This document shows, piece after piece, positions 54,474 to 63,699 of a DNA stretch of 64,000 bases. Source of the stretch: Nitrospirota bacterium (lineage in GTDB: Bacteria > Nitrospirota > Leptospirillia > Leptospirillales > Leptospirillaceae); contig DAHVAL010000001.1 of the NCBI GenBank assembly GCA_027314645.1, forward strand, positions 45,105 through 109,104. Direction: 5' to 3'. A program made the translations under genes and the position numbers. Under the pieces are notes generated by a model. That model made no database searches. It was not told where the DNA came from and saw only the letters and a list, made by a program, of their open reading frames with translations. Every line of letters starts with the position of its first letter. The stretch's first letter is position 1.

Positions 54474-55712
54474 ATGGAGATGGCCCCCAAAGCGAGCTCC
54501 CCCGTCTGGGAACCTGCTCCTTCGCAGGAGATTGATGTTCTTGTCGTGGGTCTTGGCCCCGCGGGGAGCACAGCCCTGCGGGTCCTTGCCGAAGGGGGGG
54601 TGTCGGCCCTCGGGGTGGACCGGGCCGAATTTCCTCGGGACAAGCCCTGCGGCGGAGGGGTGTCGGCCCGAACCCTTCCCTATCTCCCCCAAGGGCTTCT
54701 GGAGCGACTGCCTCACCAAGTGACGCAAGGGGTCTTTCTGACCTTACGAGGGACCCAGGAACTGGCTCGGGATTTTGGCCGTCCCATCGCGTATCAAGTG
54801 CGGCGGGACCTGTTCGACCTTGTCCTTCTCGACTCCGCTCGGGATGCGGGGGCCCGGGTTATGACCGGAGTCCGGTCCGTCCGGCTTGAGCGGGTCAGTG
54901 AAGGGTTCCTCGCACGGATCGGGCCGCACACAGTCCTGGCGCGGGCGGTCGTTGCCGCGGATGGGGCCACCAGCAAGGTCTTAAGGGATCTGGCCCCTGG
55001 CATCCGGGAGAGGACCCTGACACCTCCCTGGACCTCGGCGGAAGGGTGGGCAAGGCTCCGGCAGCCGTTCGACTCCCGCTATGTAGCCATTGACCTGGGC
55101 CTCGTGGCCGGAGGGTACGGCTGGTCATTTCCCAAGAAGGATTCCCTGTGGGGATTGGGGGTTGCGGGGTTTCTCCGGCCTCTTAAGGATCCTCGACCCG
55201 TCTTCTCCGGCTATCTTAAAAGCCGGCAGGCCGACAGCGACCCAAAAGGAGTGCTGACTTGGTCCCTTCCGAACTTCCGGTCCGCCCGCCATGGGCGGGT
55301 TCCAGGCCTCTTCCTCGTGGGGGATGCGGGCGGGTTGGTGGATCCCTTTCTGGGAGAAGGAATCTATTATGCAGTTCTTTCCGGAACAATGGCGGCCAGG
55401 TCCTGCCTGAGAAATCGAAGACCCGGGGAGGACGGCCTGGATCGGCCCGAACGCGCCTCAAAGGACTATGTCCAATGGCTCAATGAGAATATCTGGCCCG
55501 ATTTTCGCCAGGGTTCCCGCTTGGCTCAGGCCATTTACCGGTTCCCGGAATTCTTCTTCAAGCTTGCTGTCCGTCATCCAAGCCTTTTGTCCCTCTATGC
55601 CTCGATCATGACTGGAGAGCATGATTACCGCTCCTTCTCCCGTGAGATCATTCTCGGGGCTCTTGAACGATTCCTTCCAGTGAGACGGGCCGCCAGGGGA
55701 GGGGCATCGTGA
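54474..55712 (+). CDS. Geranylgeranyl reductase family flavoprotein
   Basis: 412 aa, 6 bp after ccdA. FAD-binding DVLVVGLGPAGSTALRVL, the family-typical PRDKPCGGGVS and VRRDLFDLVLLD, ADGATSKVL, and second FAD motif LFLVGDAGGLVDPFLGEG. Such enzymes reduce isoprenoid double bonds (chlorophyll side chain, archaeal lipid or menaquinone tails). In this operon a quinone or heme-side-chain role can be imagined, but substrate is unknown. ATG 54480 is an alternative start. GTGA overlap with the next gene. Confidence 0.85.
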   Translation: MEMAPKASSPVWEPAPSQEIDVLVVGLGPAGSTALRVLAEGGVSALGVDRAEFPRDKPCGGGVSARTLPYLPQGLLERLPHQVTQGVFLTLRGTQELARDFGRPIAYQVRRDLFDLVLLDSARDAGARVMTGVRSVRLERVSEGFLARIGPHTVLARAVVAADGATSKVLRDLAPGIRERTLTPPWTSAEGWARLRQPFDSRYVAIDLGLVAGGYGWSFPKKDSLWGLGVAGFLRPLKDPRPVFSGYLKSRQADSDPKGVLTWSLPNFRSARHGRVPGLFLVGDAGGLVDPFLGEGIYYAVLSGTMAARSCLRNRRPGEDGLDRPERASKDYVQWLNENIWPDFRQGSRLAQAIYRFPEFFFKLAVRHPSLLSLYASIMTGEHDYRSFSREIILGALERFLPVRRAARGGAS

Positions 55713-56995
55713 TTCCGGCAGGAGCGTGGAAGCTTCTTCCCGGCCCTGTAAAGGCTTCCAGGAAGGCAAAGACCGTCGAAGGCGGGAAGGTGCAGCTCGA
55801 CCGCTCCTGGGCTTTTTACGGGCTCTACATCTTCTGGGCGGCCGGGTTTGCCGGGGGGCAGGCCCGGAGCACCTATGGAGCGGTTGTTCTTGGAGTTTCC
55901 GCGGTCCTTTTGGCCCTTCTTGCGACCCTCCTCCACGAATTTGGCCATCGGTTGGCGGCCCGTCTTCTTCGGTGTCCTTATGATGGGAGTCGGCTTTCTT
56001 TCTGGGGGGGATTTTCCGAGCACAGGGTCGATTTCGGGCCGCCAGGCCCGGCGTCAGTGTTTGTGCGCGCCGCGGGCCCGGTTATGAATCTCCTGATCTG
56101 GCAGCTATCCGAATCCTTCCTCGCCTTTGCTGGAGGGGATTGGACCTATTTCTTCCCCCAGTTCGCCTATATCCTGCGCATTTTCGGCGACCTGAACCTC
56201 CTGATCGCCCTCCTGAATTTTTTTCCCGGTTTCCCGTTCGACATGGGGGTCATCGTGGCCCAGGTGTTTGCAAAGGCCACAGCCCAAGACCGCCCGGGAG
56301 AAGGGAGTCTTCCGGAAAAATTGGGATGGGCAGGAGGATTCGGCCTCTCCCTGATCGGCCTGCTCCTTGTGGCCGGGGGAAGACTCGTGACCGGATTTGG
56401 AGGCATCATTTTCGGCTATCTCGTCGTGTTGATCCTGATGGATTTTCGGGAGCGGAATAGAATTGCGCGGATCGTCGAGGAAAGGGGGCTGGAAGAGTGG
56501 GTCCTCCCGGTCCCGGCGGTGGTCCGTCCCGACATGTGGGTTCAAGAAGTTATCCTCGGCCCCTTTTTCCAGGGCGTTTTGGGCCGCATTCCCGTCGTGA
56601 CGGTCACCGGATGTCAGTATATCGGAGAGATTTCCTGGGAGCTCCTGCGAACCCGCTCCTTCTCCCAGTGGGATGGCGTGCGGGTGTCGGATCTTAAGGG
56701 GGTTGTTCCGGGTCCGGTCGTCAATGAAGGGGAAAGTCCCAGCCGAATTCTCGAAATTCTCGGGCAAAGGCCGGAAGGGGTCCCGGTCCTTCGAAATGGA
56801 AGGCTGGTAGGATGGCTCGCGCGGGACCCTCTCGCCCTTTCGGCCATGATCGATAGCTATCTTGACCATCTTCCCTTCATCAAGTCAGGTCGAACGGATC
56901 GATCTGCCACTCCACCAGAATTTTCTTCTGTGTCCGGTAGTGGGAACGGATTCGGGAAAGGCGATCATGAATCTCCCGGATCGATGGGGCCTTGA
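55709..56995 (+). CDS. M50 site-2 protease-like membrane protein with CBS pair
   Basis: 428 aa from GTG 55709 (GTGA overlap). Zinc motif LLHEFGHRLAARLL and second ligand region LLNFFPGFPFDMG place it in the S2P family. Several membrane helices up to about residue 250. The C-terminal part (about 275-395; GCQYIGEISWELLR, VPVLRNGRLVGWLARD) looks like tandem CBS domains. The last ~40 residues (from SGRTDRS) are low-complexity and run 116 bp into the 3' end of priA on the other strand. Confidence 0.82.
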   Translation: MIPAGAWKLLPGPVKASRKAKTVEGGKVQLDRSWAFYGLYIFWAAGFAGGQARSTYGAVVLGVSAVLLALLATLLHEFGHRLAARLLRCPYDGSRLSFWGGFSEHRVDFGPPGPASVFVRAAGPVMNLLIWQLSESFLAFAGGDWTYFFPQFAYILRIFGDLNLLIALLNFFPGFPFDMGVIVAQVFAKATAQDRPGEGSLPEKLGWAGGFGLSLIGLLLVAGGRLVTGFGGIIFGYLVVLILMDFRERNRIARIVEERGLEEWVLPVPAVVRPDMWVQEVILGPFFQGVLGRIPVVTVTGCQYIGEISWELLRTRSFSQWDGVRVSDLKGVVPGPVVNEGESPSRILEILGQRPEGVPVLRNGRLVGWLARDPLALSAMIDSYLDHLPFIKSGRTDRSATPPEFSSVSGSGNGFGKGDHESPGSMGP

Positions 56996-58898
56996 CCAGG
57001 ATTTGGGCGCGGTAGCGGTTCTTGACCCGTGACGGAAGGCCGGGGATAGGCCCGTAGATTCCGTTCCCCGGAGCCGGCCTGCCAAACGGGGAAGCCTCAT
57101 TCAAGGCCTCGAGAATCGCCGGTTCATAGGCTGAGGAAAGCATGACCGAGGCAATTCGGCAGAAAGGCGGGTACCCGAGGGACTTGCGTTCTTCGAGGAG
57201 ATGCCTATAAAAGGATTGGGTGTCATAGGTTTTCGCCCATTTGAAGATTTCATTTTCCGGTTCGCGCGTCACAATCATCACCCGCCCACTCGCCCGGTGC
57301 CGGCCCACCCGTCCGGCCAACTGCAGCCAGAGTCCAAAGGCCCGCTCGCTGGCCCGGTAGTCCGGAAAGGCCAACATGGCATCGGCCTCCAGAACGACCC
57401 CGAAGGTCACGTTCGGGAGGTCATGCCCCTTTGCCACAACCTGTGTTCCGATCAGAATATCTCCCGCTCCTTCCCGAAATCGGTCGAGCTTCTCCCAGGC
57501 GTTTTTCCGTTGGTCCAGGTCAAGACGGATCACCTCTGCATTCGGGAAAAGGGCTTGAAGGGTTTCTTCGAGCTTTTGGGTCGCCAACCCGCGAAGTTCT
57601 AAGTCCCCGCTTCGGCAGGAGGGACACAAGGAGGGAACGGAAAAGGTGGCGGCACAGAAGTGGCAGACCATCCGCCGTTCGGGAACCTTGTGAAGGACGA
57701 GGCGAACCGAGCACGAGGGACACGTGGCAAAGGCTCTGCAGGATCGGCAGAGCAGGGTCGGAACGTACCCTCTCCGGTTGAGGAGAATGACGGACTGTTC
57801 CCCTCTGGAAAGAGTGTGGGCGAGTGCGGAAACGACTTCCGGAGGGAGAGGAGAGGGGCCGTCGGAAGGGGGAATCAGATCGATGGGAGGCAGGGGGTGG
57901 CCTCCGATTCGGCGGGGAAGCCGGAGGGGATGATAGCGGCCTGCGGATATGTGGGCCAAGGAGTCTGAAAGGGGCGTGGCGGATCCCAAGACGATGGGAA
58001 TCCCCTCTTCCTGGGCCCGCCTGAGAGCGAGGTTCCGGGCGTTGAAAGACAGGCCCTCGTAGGATTGGTAGGAAGGGTCGTGCTCTTCGTCAACAATGAT
58101 CAGTCCCAGGTTTTTGAGGGGGGCGAAAAGGGCGGATCGGGGTCCGACGACGATCCTGGCCCTCCCTGAAAGAATCCTGGCCCATCCTCGGGCACGCTGG
58201 AGCGGAGTTTGGCCACTGTGGAGAAAGAGCGTGGCCATGGAGACTTTTTCCATGGCATTGGCCAAGGGGGCGACGAGTCCGATTTCGGGAGTCAGGACCA
58301 GAACATCGTGGCCTTCGGAAAGGACGGTGCGGGCCATTTCCTGGTAGAGGCGGGTTTTTCCCGATCCGGTGATGCCGTCCAGAAGGAAGGGGATGAAGGT
58401 CGCCTGGGACCGGGCCTTGGTCCAATCCGCGAACGCTTCCTCCTGATCGGACGTGAGGGATGGCAGGGAGATGGGGTGCGGGGATGAACTCCGATCGGAC
58501 TCCCCCGGATCGGTCAATTCCTTCCAGAACCGGGCGCTGAGTCCGCGGGGGGCAGAAAGGGAGGGTGGGAGGGATGAGCGGACCAGAGAGCCTAGGGGGA
58601 TCCGGTAGTACCAGGCCCCGAACTCGAGCAGGGAGAAGAGAAAGGGGGGAAGGATCGGGGACGGATCAGGAAAATCCGCGATTTCGCGCGTTTCTCCGGA
58701 GTAGGCCGATCCATCGGAGGTCCAGACGATTCCGGTGACAAGCCGGCGTCCGAGGGGGACAACAACCCGGGTCCCCGTTTCCGGACGATCCCGCCCTTCC
58801 GGAAGCCCGTAAGTCAGGAACGGGGATTCGAGAGGTTCGAGAGGCAGGACCGTAATCCGTGGGTCGGGAGTGTCAGAGGGGCTTGGAGTTTGAACCAT
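56880..58898 (-). CDS. priA: Replication restart helicase PriA
   Basis: 672 aa. Walker A LLDGITGSGKTRLYQE, Walker B IIVDEEHDPSYQSYEG, helicase motif GSATPLSDSLAHIS, the zinc-binding block LLCRSCRAFATCPSC / MVCHFCAATF / CPSCRSG, GTQVVAKGHDLPNV and GRVGRHRASGRV. It reloads the replisome at stalled forks. Slightly short of the E. coli protein (732) with a compact N-terminal domain. ATG 58898 overlaps the nrdR 3' end by 26 bp. Confidence 0.95.
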   Translation of the reverse strand: MVQTPSPSDTPDPRITVLPLEPLESPFLTYGLPEGRDRPETGTRVVVPLGRRLVTGIVWTSDGSAYSGETREIADFPDPSPILPPFLFSLLEFGAWYYRIPLGSLVRSSLPPSLSAPRGLSARFWKELTDPGESDRSSSPHPISLPSLTSDQEEAFADWTKARSQATFIPFLLDGITGSGKTRLYQEMARTVLSEGHDVLVLTPEIGLVAPLANAMEKVSMATLFLHSGQTPLQRARGWARILSGRARIVVGPRSALFAPLKNLGLIIVDEEHDPSYQSYEGLSFNARNLALRRAQEEGIPIVLGSATPLSDSLAHISAGRYHPLRLPRRIGGHPLPPIDLIPPSDGPSPLPPEVVSALAHTLSRGEQSVILLNRRGYVPTLLCRSCRAFATCPSCSVRLVLHKVPERRMVCHFCAATFSVPSLCPSCRSGDLELRGLATQKLEETLQALFPNAEVIRLDLDQRKNAWEKLDRFREGAGDILIGTQVVAKGHDLPNVTFGVVLEADAMLAFPDYRASERAFGLWLQLAGRVGRHRASGRVMIVTREPENEIFKWAKTYDTQSFYRHLLEERKSLGYPPFCRIASVMLSSAYEPAILEALNEASPFGRPAPGNGIYGPIPGLPSRVKNRYRAQILVKAPSIREIHDRLSRIRSHYRTQKKILVEWQIDPFDLT

Positions 58899-59343
58899 GC
58901 TTCAGCCGGGTGATCTCCAGGGCAAACTCTTCCGGATCCCTGAAGTTTTTGTAGACCGAGGCAAACCGGACATAGGCGACATGATCGATCCGGAAGAGGT
59001 GCTCCATGACGAGTTCCCCGATTCGTTGAGAGGCGATTTCCGAGGAGGGGATCTCCGATATGGTCCGCTCAATTGAGCGGACCAGGTCGGAGATGGTGCC
59101 CGTGGGAACAGGGCGCTTCTGAAATGCGCGACGAAGCCCTTCCAGGAGCTTGTTCTGGTCGTAGGGTTCCCGCCGCCCGTCCTTCTTGACGACCATCGGC
59201 GTCGACTCCTGGACCCACTCATAGGTGGTGAACCGATTCTTGCAGGACGAACACTCCCTCCGCCGACGAATTCCTCGTCCGTCAGCGGTCAGGCGGGAGT
59301 CGATCACCTTCGAATCGGCCGTACGGCAATAGGGACAGTTCAT
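58873..59343 (-). CDS. nrdR: Transcriptional regulator NrdR
   Basis: 156 aa from ATG 59343, which overlaps the glyA stop (ATGA). N-terminal zinc ribbon [17 protein letters not shown] and [18 protein letters not shown], then the ATP-cone ([20 protein letters not shown]). NrdR represses ribonucleotide reductase genes in response to dATP/ATP. The longer frame upstream is antisense to nothing but lies in glyA and is not the start. The glyA-nrdR order is common. Confidence 0.96.
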   Translation of the reverse strand: MNCPYCRTADSKVIDSRLTADGRGIRRRRECSSCKNRFTTYEWVQESTPMVVKKDGRREPYDQNKLLEGLRRAFQKRPVPTGTISDLVRSIERTISEIPSSEIASQRIGELVMEHLFRIDHVAYVRFASVYKNFRDPEEFALEITRLKHGSNSKPL

Positions 59344-60605
59344 GAATGAGGGGACAAATTCTTCCGGATCTCGCCATAGATGGGGAAGCGGGCGAGAAGA
59401 TCCCCCACCTCTCCGGATATTCGTCGGAGGACCTCCGCTTTGCCACGACATTCCAATGCCTCGCGAACCCACCCGCCGATTCGAACCATTTCGTCGGGCC
59501 CGAGGCCGCGGGTTGTGGCGGCGGGCGTGCCGATCCGGATTCCGCTCGTGATGGTGGGAGGCTTGTCGTCGAAGGGCACGGCATTCTTGTTGACAAAGAT
59601 GCCCGCCTGGGAAAGGGACTGCTCGGCATCCTTTCCGGTCAGTCCCTGGGGCCTGAGGTCGATCAGCAAGAGGTGGTTGTCCGTTCCGCCGGTCAGAAGG
59701 GTGTATCCGCTTTCCGACAAGGTTCGGGCGAGGACGCGGGAGTTGTTCACCACCCGGGTCATATAATCCCCGAAGGAGGGAGCGAGTGCCTCGTTTAGCA
59801 TGACGGCTTTCCCGGCCACGACATGCATGAGGGGCCCGCCCTGCATCATGGGAAAGACGGCCTTGTCGAGGGCCTTGGACATCGGTTCCCTGGAAAAGGC
59901 CATCCCGCCCCGGGGGCCGCGCAGGGTCTTGTGCGTCGAGGTGGTGACAAAGTCGGCGACCGTAAACGGCGAGGGATGGAGTCCCGTCGCGACCAGTCCA
60001 GCGATGTGGGCCATGTCCACGAGAAGAGTGGCTCCGACTTCGTCGGCGATCGCCCGGAAGGGGGCGAAATCGATGATTCGTGGATAGGAGCTGGCGCCGG
60101 CGATGATGATGCGCGGCCGATGCTCGCGCGCCTGGGACCTCACCTGATCGTAGTCGATCAGTCCGGTTTTCGGGTCGACCCCATAAAAAACCGACTTGTA
60201 ATAATGCCCGGAAAAGGACACCGGGGAACCGTGGGTGAGATGGCCTCCATGGGCCAGATTCATTCCGAGGATGGTGTCTCCGGGTTTGATCGCGGCAAGA
60301 TAAACGGCCATGTTGGCCTGGGATCCGGAGTGGGGCTGGACATTTACGTGTTCTGCGCCGAAGAGTCTTTTGGCTCTGGAAATGGCCAACTCCTCGACGA
60401 TGTCCACCGCTTCGCAGCCGGCATAATAACGGCGGCCAGGGTAGCCCTCGGCGTATTTGTTCGTCATGACCGACCCGACCGCTTCAAGAATCGAGGGGCT
60501 GACATAATTTTCCGAGGCGATCAGGATCAGCCGATCCTGCTCGCGGATGACTTCGTTCATGATCGCTTGGTAGGTTTCGGGGTCTTTCTGCTCAAGCCAG
60601 AACAT
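59340..60605 (-). CDS. glyA: Serine hydroxymethyltransferase
   Basis: 421 aa PLP enzyme (EC 2.1.2.1) interconverting serine and glycine with THF. Motifs: [60 protein letters not shown] and the PLP lysine in [17 protein letters not shown] 60605 has GAGAGGA upstream. Supplies one-carbon units used by fmt. Confidence 0.97.
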   Translation of the reverse strand: MFWLEQKDPETYQAIMNEVIREQDRLILIASENYVSPSILEAVGSVMTNKYAEGYPGRRYYAGCEAVDIVEELAISRAKRLFGAEHVNVQPHSGSQANMAVYLAAIKPGDTILGMNLAHGGHLTHGSPVSFSGHYYKSVFYGVDPKTGLIDYDQVRSQAREHRPRIIIAGASSYPRIIDFAPFRAIADEVGATLLVDMAHIAGLVATGLHPSPFTVADFVTTSTHKTLRGPRGGMAFSREPMSKALDKAVFPMMQGGPLMHVVAGKAVMLNEALAPSFGDYMTRVVNNSRVLARTLSESGYTLLTGGTDNHLLLIDLRPQGLTGKDAEQSLSQAGIFVNKNAVPFDDKPPTITSGIRIGTPAATTRGLGPDEMVRIGGWVREALECRGKAEVLRRISGEVGDLLARFPIYGEIRKNLSPHS

Positions 60606-60682
60606 CGTGTCTCGATCCTCTCTTGGTCAAGGGGGCGGGAGTGGTCTCTGCCGTCCCGGAGTGGGTTGGGGGATGCGCAGGG

Positions 60683-61147
60683 TCACACGGCCTCAATGCG
60701 GGAAATCTTTTCGATCCTTCTCTCGTGGCGGCCCCCCTCGAATGCGGAGGAGACGAAGGCGTCGAACCAGCGGGTCCCTTCGGCGGAACTGGTTTCTCGT
60801 CCGCCCATGGCGATGACATTGGCATCGTTGTGCTGATGGGCCAAGCGAGCGGTGTCTTCGTTGTAGAGCAGAGCCGCCCGAATCCCATGAATCTTGTTGG
60901 CGGCAATGGTCATGCCGATTCCGGTACCGCAGACCAGGACCCCGATGGACCCAGGATGGTTGACGACGGCGTTTCCGACCTTAAGGGCGTAGTCCGGATA
61001 ATCCACCGACAGGTCGGAATCAGTGCCGAGATCTTCCGTGAGAAAGCCCCGACTCCTGGCATGGGTCAGAAGGGCATCCTTGAGGGACCTTCCCGCATGG
61101 TCGGAGCCGAAATAGATCCGGAAGGAAGCATGAGGGTCGATAGGCAT
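60683..61147 (-). CDS. rpiB: Ribose-5-phosphate isomerase B
   Basis: 154 aa from ATG 61147 (AAAGGAA upstream); the longer frame to 61258 is not family-like. RpiB/LacAB motifs: IYFGSDHAGRSLKD, YPDYALKVGNAV, GVLVCGTGIGMTIAANK and RAALLYNEDTARLAHQHNDANV. EC 5.3.1.6, non-oxidative pentose phosphate pathway, partner of Rpe. First gene of rpiB-glyA-nrdR-priA. Confidence 0.95.
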   Translation of the reverse strand: MPIDPHASFRIYFGSDHAGRSLKDALLTHARSRGFLTEDLGTDSDLSVDYPDYALKVGNAVVNHPGSIGVLVCGTGIGMTIAANKIHGIRAALLYNEDTARLAHQHNDANVIAMGGRETSSAEGTRWFDAFVSSAFEGGRHERRIEKISRIEAV

Positions 61148-61279
61148 GAGAACGTCAATTCCTTTGAGAAAGATAGGGGTGAAGAGCTTCCAGATGACAA
61201 ATCCGAACGGCTTTCCTAAAATTATAACATCGAAACGGGCGGGATGCGACCCGGACATCTCCTTATACCGGGGGGCTCA

Positions 61280-61774
61280 ATGAACAGGAACCACCCTCGA
61301 ATCATCGATCGTTCCCTCCTCCTCGTCTGTCTGCTGGGGGCGATGACTCTTCCTTCCTGCACCGCAGCGGCCTGGAACAATCCCCACGGCCTTTTCGGGA
61401 ACCTCTTCTCCACCCCTTCTTCGGGGTCGTCCTCCAAAACCCCGTCGTCCCCCTCCACCGCGGAGACGACCACCAAGACCGGCCATTCGGGATTCGGAAA
61501 CGAACTTGAACCCCCGACCTTTTCCCACGTTGTGCCCCTCTCCGAAGGGGACGGGATCTATCTTCAATGGAAGCGCGTCGAAAATGTCACGGACTATCTT
61601 GTTTATAATGGAAACCGCCTCGTAGAGGACGTCCCGGTCAATCAAGTTCGGATCACCGGGCTTCTTCCCTGCACCGCCTACCAGTTCAGGATCTTCAGTT
61701 CGAACGGAAAACGCGTGTCGAAGAACAGTCTTCTGGTCCGGGTCCATACCCGAGGGTGTCTTCGGATCCAATAA
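61280..61774 (+). CDS. Lipoprotein with a fibronectin type III-like domain
   Basis: 164 aa from ATG 61280. Signal with lipobox-like TLPSC (Cys about residue 27). A Ser/Thr/Pro-rich linker (STPSSGSSSKTPSSPSTAET) follows. The C-terminal ~85 residues have the FnIII rhythm: IYLQWKRVENVTDYLVYNG, VRITGLLPCTAYQFRIFSSN. Probably surface or periplasmic and binding-related; partner unknown. It converges with the kinase pair. Confidence 0.7.
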   Translation: MNRNHPRIIDRSLLLVCLLGAMTLPSCTAAAWNNPHGLFGNLFSTPSSGSSSKTPSSPSTAETTTKTGHSGFGNELEPPTFSHVVPLSEGDGIYLQWKRVENVTDYLVYNGNRLVEDVPVNQVRITGLLPCTAYQFRIFSSNGKRVSKNSLLVRVHTRGCLRIQ

Positions 61775-61790
61775 ATGATTTTTAAGGGCG

Positions 61791-62453
61791 TCAGGAAAGG
61801 GAGCGAATGATCGGGCCGAGGAGGCGGCGCATCTTGGTCTGGGTCTTCTCGAGGCTGAGAGTGGCGTCCACCGCGTGAAATCCGAATTCGTCCTTCATTG
61901 CTTCGTACTCCGAAAGAACCCGTGACTGGAAGAGGGTGTAGGATTCCCGCGGGTTGGTGGAAAGGTTCATATCCATTCCGGCTTCGTAGAACTTGATCGG
62001 GCGGGTCCGGGTGATGCGCTGGAAAGAGGTTTCGGGATCGACCCTGAAGAAGAAGGTGATGTCGGGAATGATCGCAAATCGGAAGTTCGACACCAGCCAT
62101 TTCTTCGGAATTCCGCGCGCGCAGTCCCGTGCGATGGCGGTATAAATGTAGCGATCCGAAAGGACGATCATTCCGGCTTCCATGGCAGGAAGGATTTCGT
62201 AGGTGTAGCGGAAGCTGAAATCCGCAGCGTGAAGCAGGCTGAAAGCGTAGGGGGTGAGAACCTGTTTTTTCTTGGCTTTCCGGATGATGGGCGAGATGTC
62301 CGGGCTTGAGTTCCAGGAACTTTTCAGGACCCCGAACCCCCGGGACTGAAGGTAGTCGGCCAAAAGGTCCATTTGGGTGGATTTCCCGGACCCGTCGATG
62401 CCTTCAACGACGACAAGCCGTCCTGCATAAGAGTGGGGGGGCGTATGGCTCAT
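61791..62453 (-). CDS. Thymidylate-kinase-like protein, second of a tandem pair
   Basis: 220 aa P-loop kinase with RLVVVEGIDGSGKSTQMDLL (residues 18-25 P-loop) and IVLSDRYIYTAIARD (DRY at 100-102), as in dTMP kinases. It lacks the REPGGT motif that follows the P-loop region in classical Tmk; that region reads SSWNSSPDISPIIRKA. It shares with its neighbour the unusual FYEAGMDMNLS. Start overlaps the upstream gene by ATGA. It may phosphorylate a nucleotide or another small molecule. Confidence 0.7.
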   Translation of the reverse strand: MSHTPPHSYAGRLVVVEGIDGSGKSTQMDLLADYLQSRGFGVLKSSWNSSPDISPIIRKAKKKQVLTPYAFSLLHAADFSFRYTYEILPAMEAGMIVLSDRYIYTAIARDCARGIPKKWLVSNFRFAIIPDITFFFRVDPETSFQRITRTRPIKFYEAGMDMNLSTNPRESYTLFQSRVLSEYEAMKDEFGFHAVDATLSLEKTQTKMRRLLGPIIRSLS

Positions 62454-63145
62454 CGAGATCCCTGCTGTGGATCGCCTTTCCGGTGCGTGGCGATGAGCAT
62501 GTCGATTTTTGATCGAAGGGTTTTCTGCTGGCGATGAATGGGCTGCATCGCGTCGATGGTTTCCATCCCGTGGGTTTTTGCCATTTCACGGTAGAGTTCG
62601 ATCAGTCTTCGCTGGTAAATCACGAAGGAGTCCTTTTTTCGGTTCGACAAATTCAAATCCATTCCCGCCTCGTAATAATCAAAGAAGCGCTCCTGCCTGG
62701 TTTTCCAATGGATCCTGTCAAGGAGGGATTCTACCGGAAGATCGAGGTAGAAGGTCTTCGCCGGCACCAGGGCGAAGTCAAAGATGTTCTGGATCCATTC
62801 CGGGGCGATCCCCCGGAGGATGGCCCGTCCGAAGACGGTATACACATACTGTTCTGCGATCACGAGTTGGCCGGCCTCAAGGGCCGGAATAATCTGATGC
62901 TCGAAGCGGTCCACGAAATCGGCGGCGTAGAGAAAGCTGAAGGTCAGGGGGTCGAGGAAGTTCTGCTGCTTGAGGTCTGCAATCGCCCGTCGGATCAATT
63001 CCACGGTGTTGCAGGCCGAGATGACGACCGCCACACCCCGGGACAGGTAATAATGCTTGAGTAGCTCTGCCTGCGTGGTTTTTCCAGAGCCATCCGTTCC
63101 TTCGATGGCGATGAGGAGTCCGGGATATTGCGTTGTCCGTTCCAA
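62450..63145 (-). CDS. Atypical thymidylate-kinase-like protein, first of a tandem pair
   Basis: 231 aa from TTG 63145 (AAGGA 9 nt upstream). P-loop GTDGSGKT (16-23) and EAGQLVIAEQYVYTVFGRA, where the DRY/ERY of Tmk has become EQY (98-100), losing the conserved Arg. REPGGT is also absent (VISACNTVELIRRAIA). The conserved YYEAGMDLNLS is shared with the partner. The two appear to be paralogues that could form a heterodimer. Identity as a real dTMP kinase is doubtful. Confidence 0.65.
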   Translation of the reverse strand: MERTTQYPGLLIAIEGTDGSGKTTQAELLKHYYLSRGVAVVISACNTVELIRRAIADLKQQNFLDPLTFSFLYAADFVDRFEHQIIPALEAGQLVIAEQYVYTVFGRAILRGIAPEWIQNIFDFALVPAKTFYLDLPVESLLDRIHWKTRQERFFDYYEAGMDLNLSNRKKDSFVIYQRRLIELYREMAKTHGMETIDAMQPIHRQQKTLRSKIDMLIATHRKGDPQQGSR

Positions 63146-63174
63146 CGGGCCACGTCCTTACAGTATAAGAGTTC

Positions 63175-63189
63175 CGCCCGATTCGGGCG
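63175..63189. repeat. Perfect 15-bp palindrome upstream of the kinase pair
   Basis: CGCCCGA-T-TCGGGCG, 7-bp arms with one central base, 30 bp upstream of the TTG start of the kinase pair. Could be an operator or a leader hairpin. Confidence 0.6.
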
Positions 63190-63199
63190 TATCTTTCTG

Positions 63200-63228
63200 A
63201 AGCTATCAACCGGTCTTGATAAAGTCAA
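63200..63228 (-). promoter_or_regulatory. Candidate promoter of the kinase pair with overlapping inverted repeat
   Basis: On the minus strand TTGACT (plus 63223-63228), 17 nt, TAGCTT (plus 63200-63205). A perfect inverted repeat CTTGA-N5-TCAAG (63215-63229) covers the -35 box and could be a repressor or activator site. Confidence 0.4.
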
Positions 63229-63683
63229 GCAAGCCCGGGTTCCTTAAAACCCAAAAATTTTTAGGCGCGGGCGAACAGAATAAGGCTGGAAAACGCCGTG
63301 GATCGCCTCACCCGGGAGCGACTTCGCCTGCGAATTCCCCGTGATTCTTCCTCGAAACATCTGAATGGCCACACCTTCGGACGAGGACATAGTTGTAAAT
63401 CCCGGCTTTTGTTGGACGCCCTGAAGAATGATCGGATATTCGCCCATCCCAGAAGCCTCCATCCAGGAGTTCGAGCGTCACCGCATCGAAAAAACCCTGG
63501 TCAAAGCCCGCTGGCGTAAAATACCACTCTTGGGATCCTCCCCCCAAGATGTTTACCGCGCAACATCCGGTTTCACCTCCTTCTCCAATCTTGAAACCAT
63601 AGGTTTCATTTCCTCGCCTTCAAGCCGGGACGCTCCCCGTCCTTTTTCCGCCAATGCCGCCTCCCGGGCGGCTCGGGAGTGAT

Positions 63684-63699
63684 TGGCAAGAAGCTTGCT
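63684..63699 (+). promoter_or_regulatory. Sigma-54-like promoter motif upstream of the hydrogenase gene
   Basis: TGGCAAGAAGCTTGCT has the invariant GG-N10-GC spacing of -24/-12 promoters (GG at 63685-63686, GC at 63697-63698). The hydrogenase ATG lies about 240 nt downstream. The same bases can form a 5-bp hairpin (GCAAG/CTTGC) followed by six T, so an intrinsic terminator is the alternative reading. CTCCCG-N7-CGGGAG lies just upstream (63661-63679). Confidence 0.45.
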
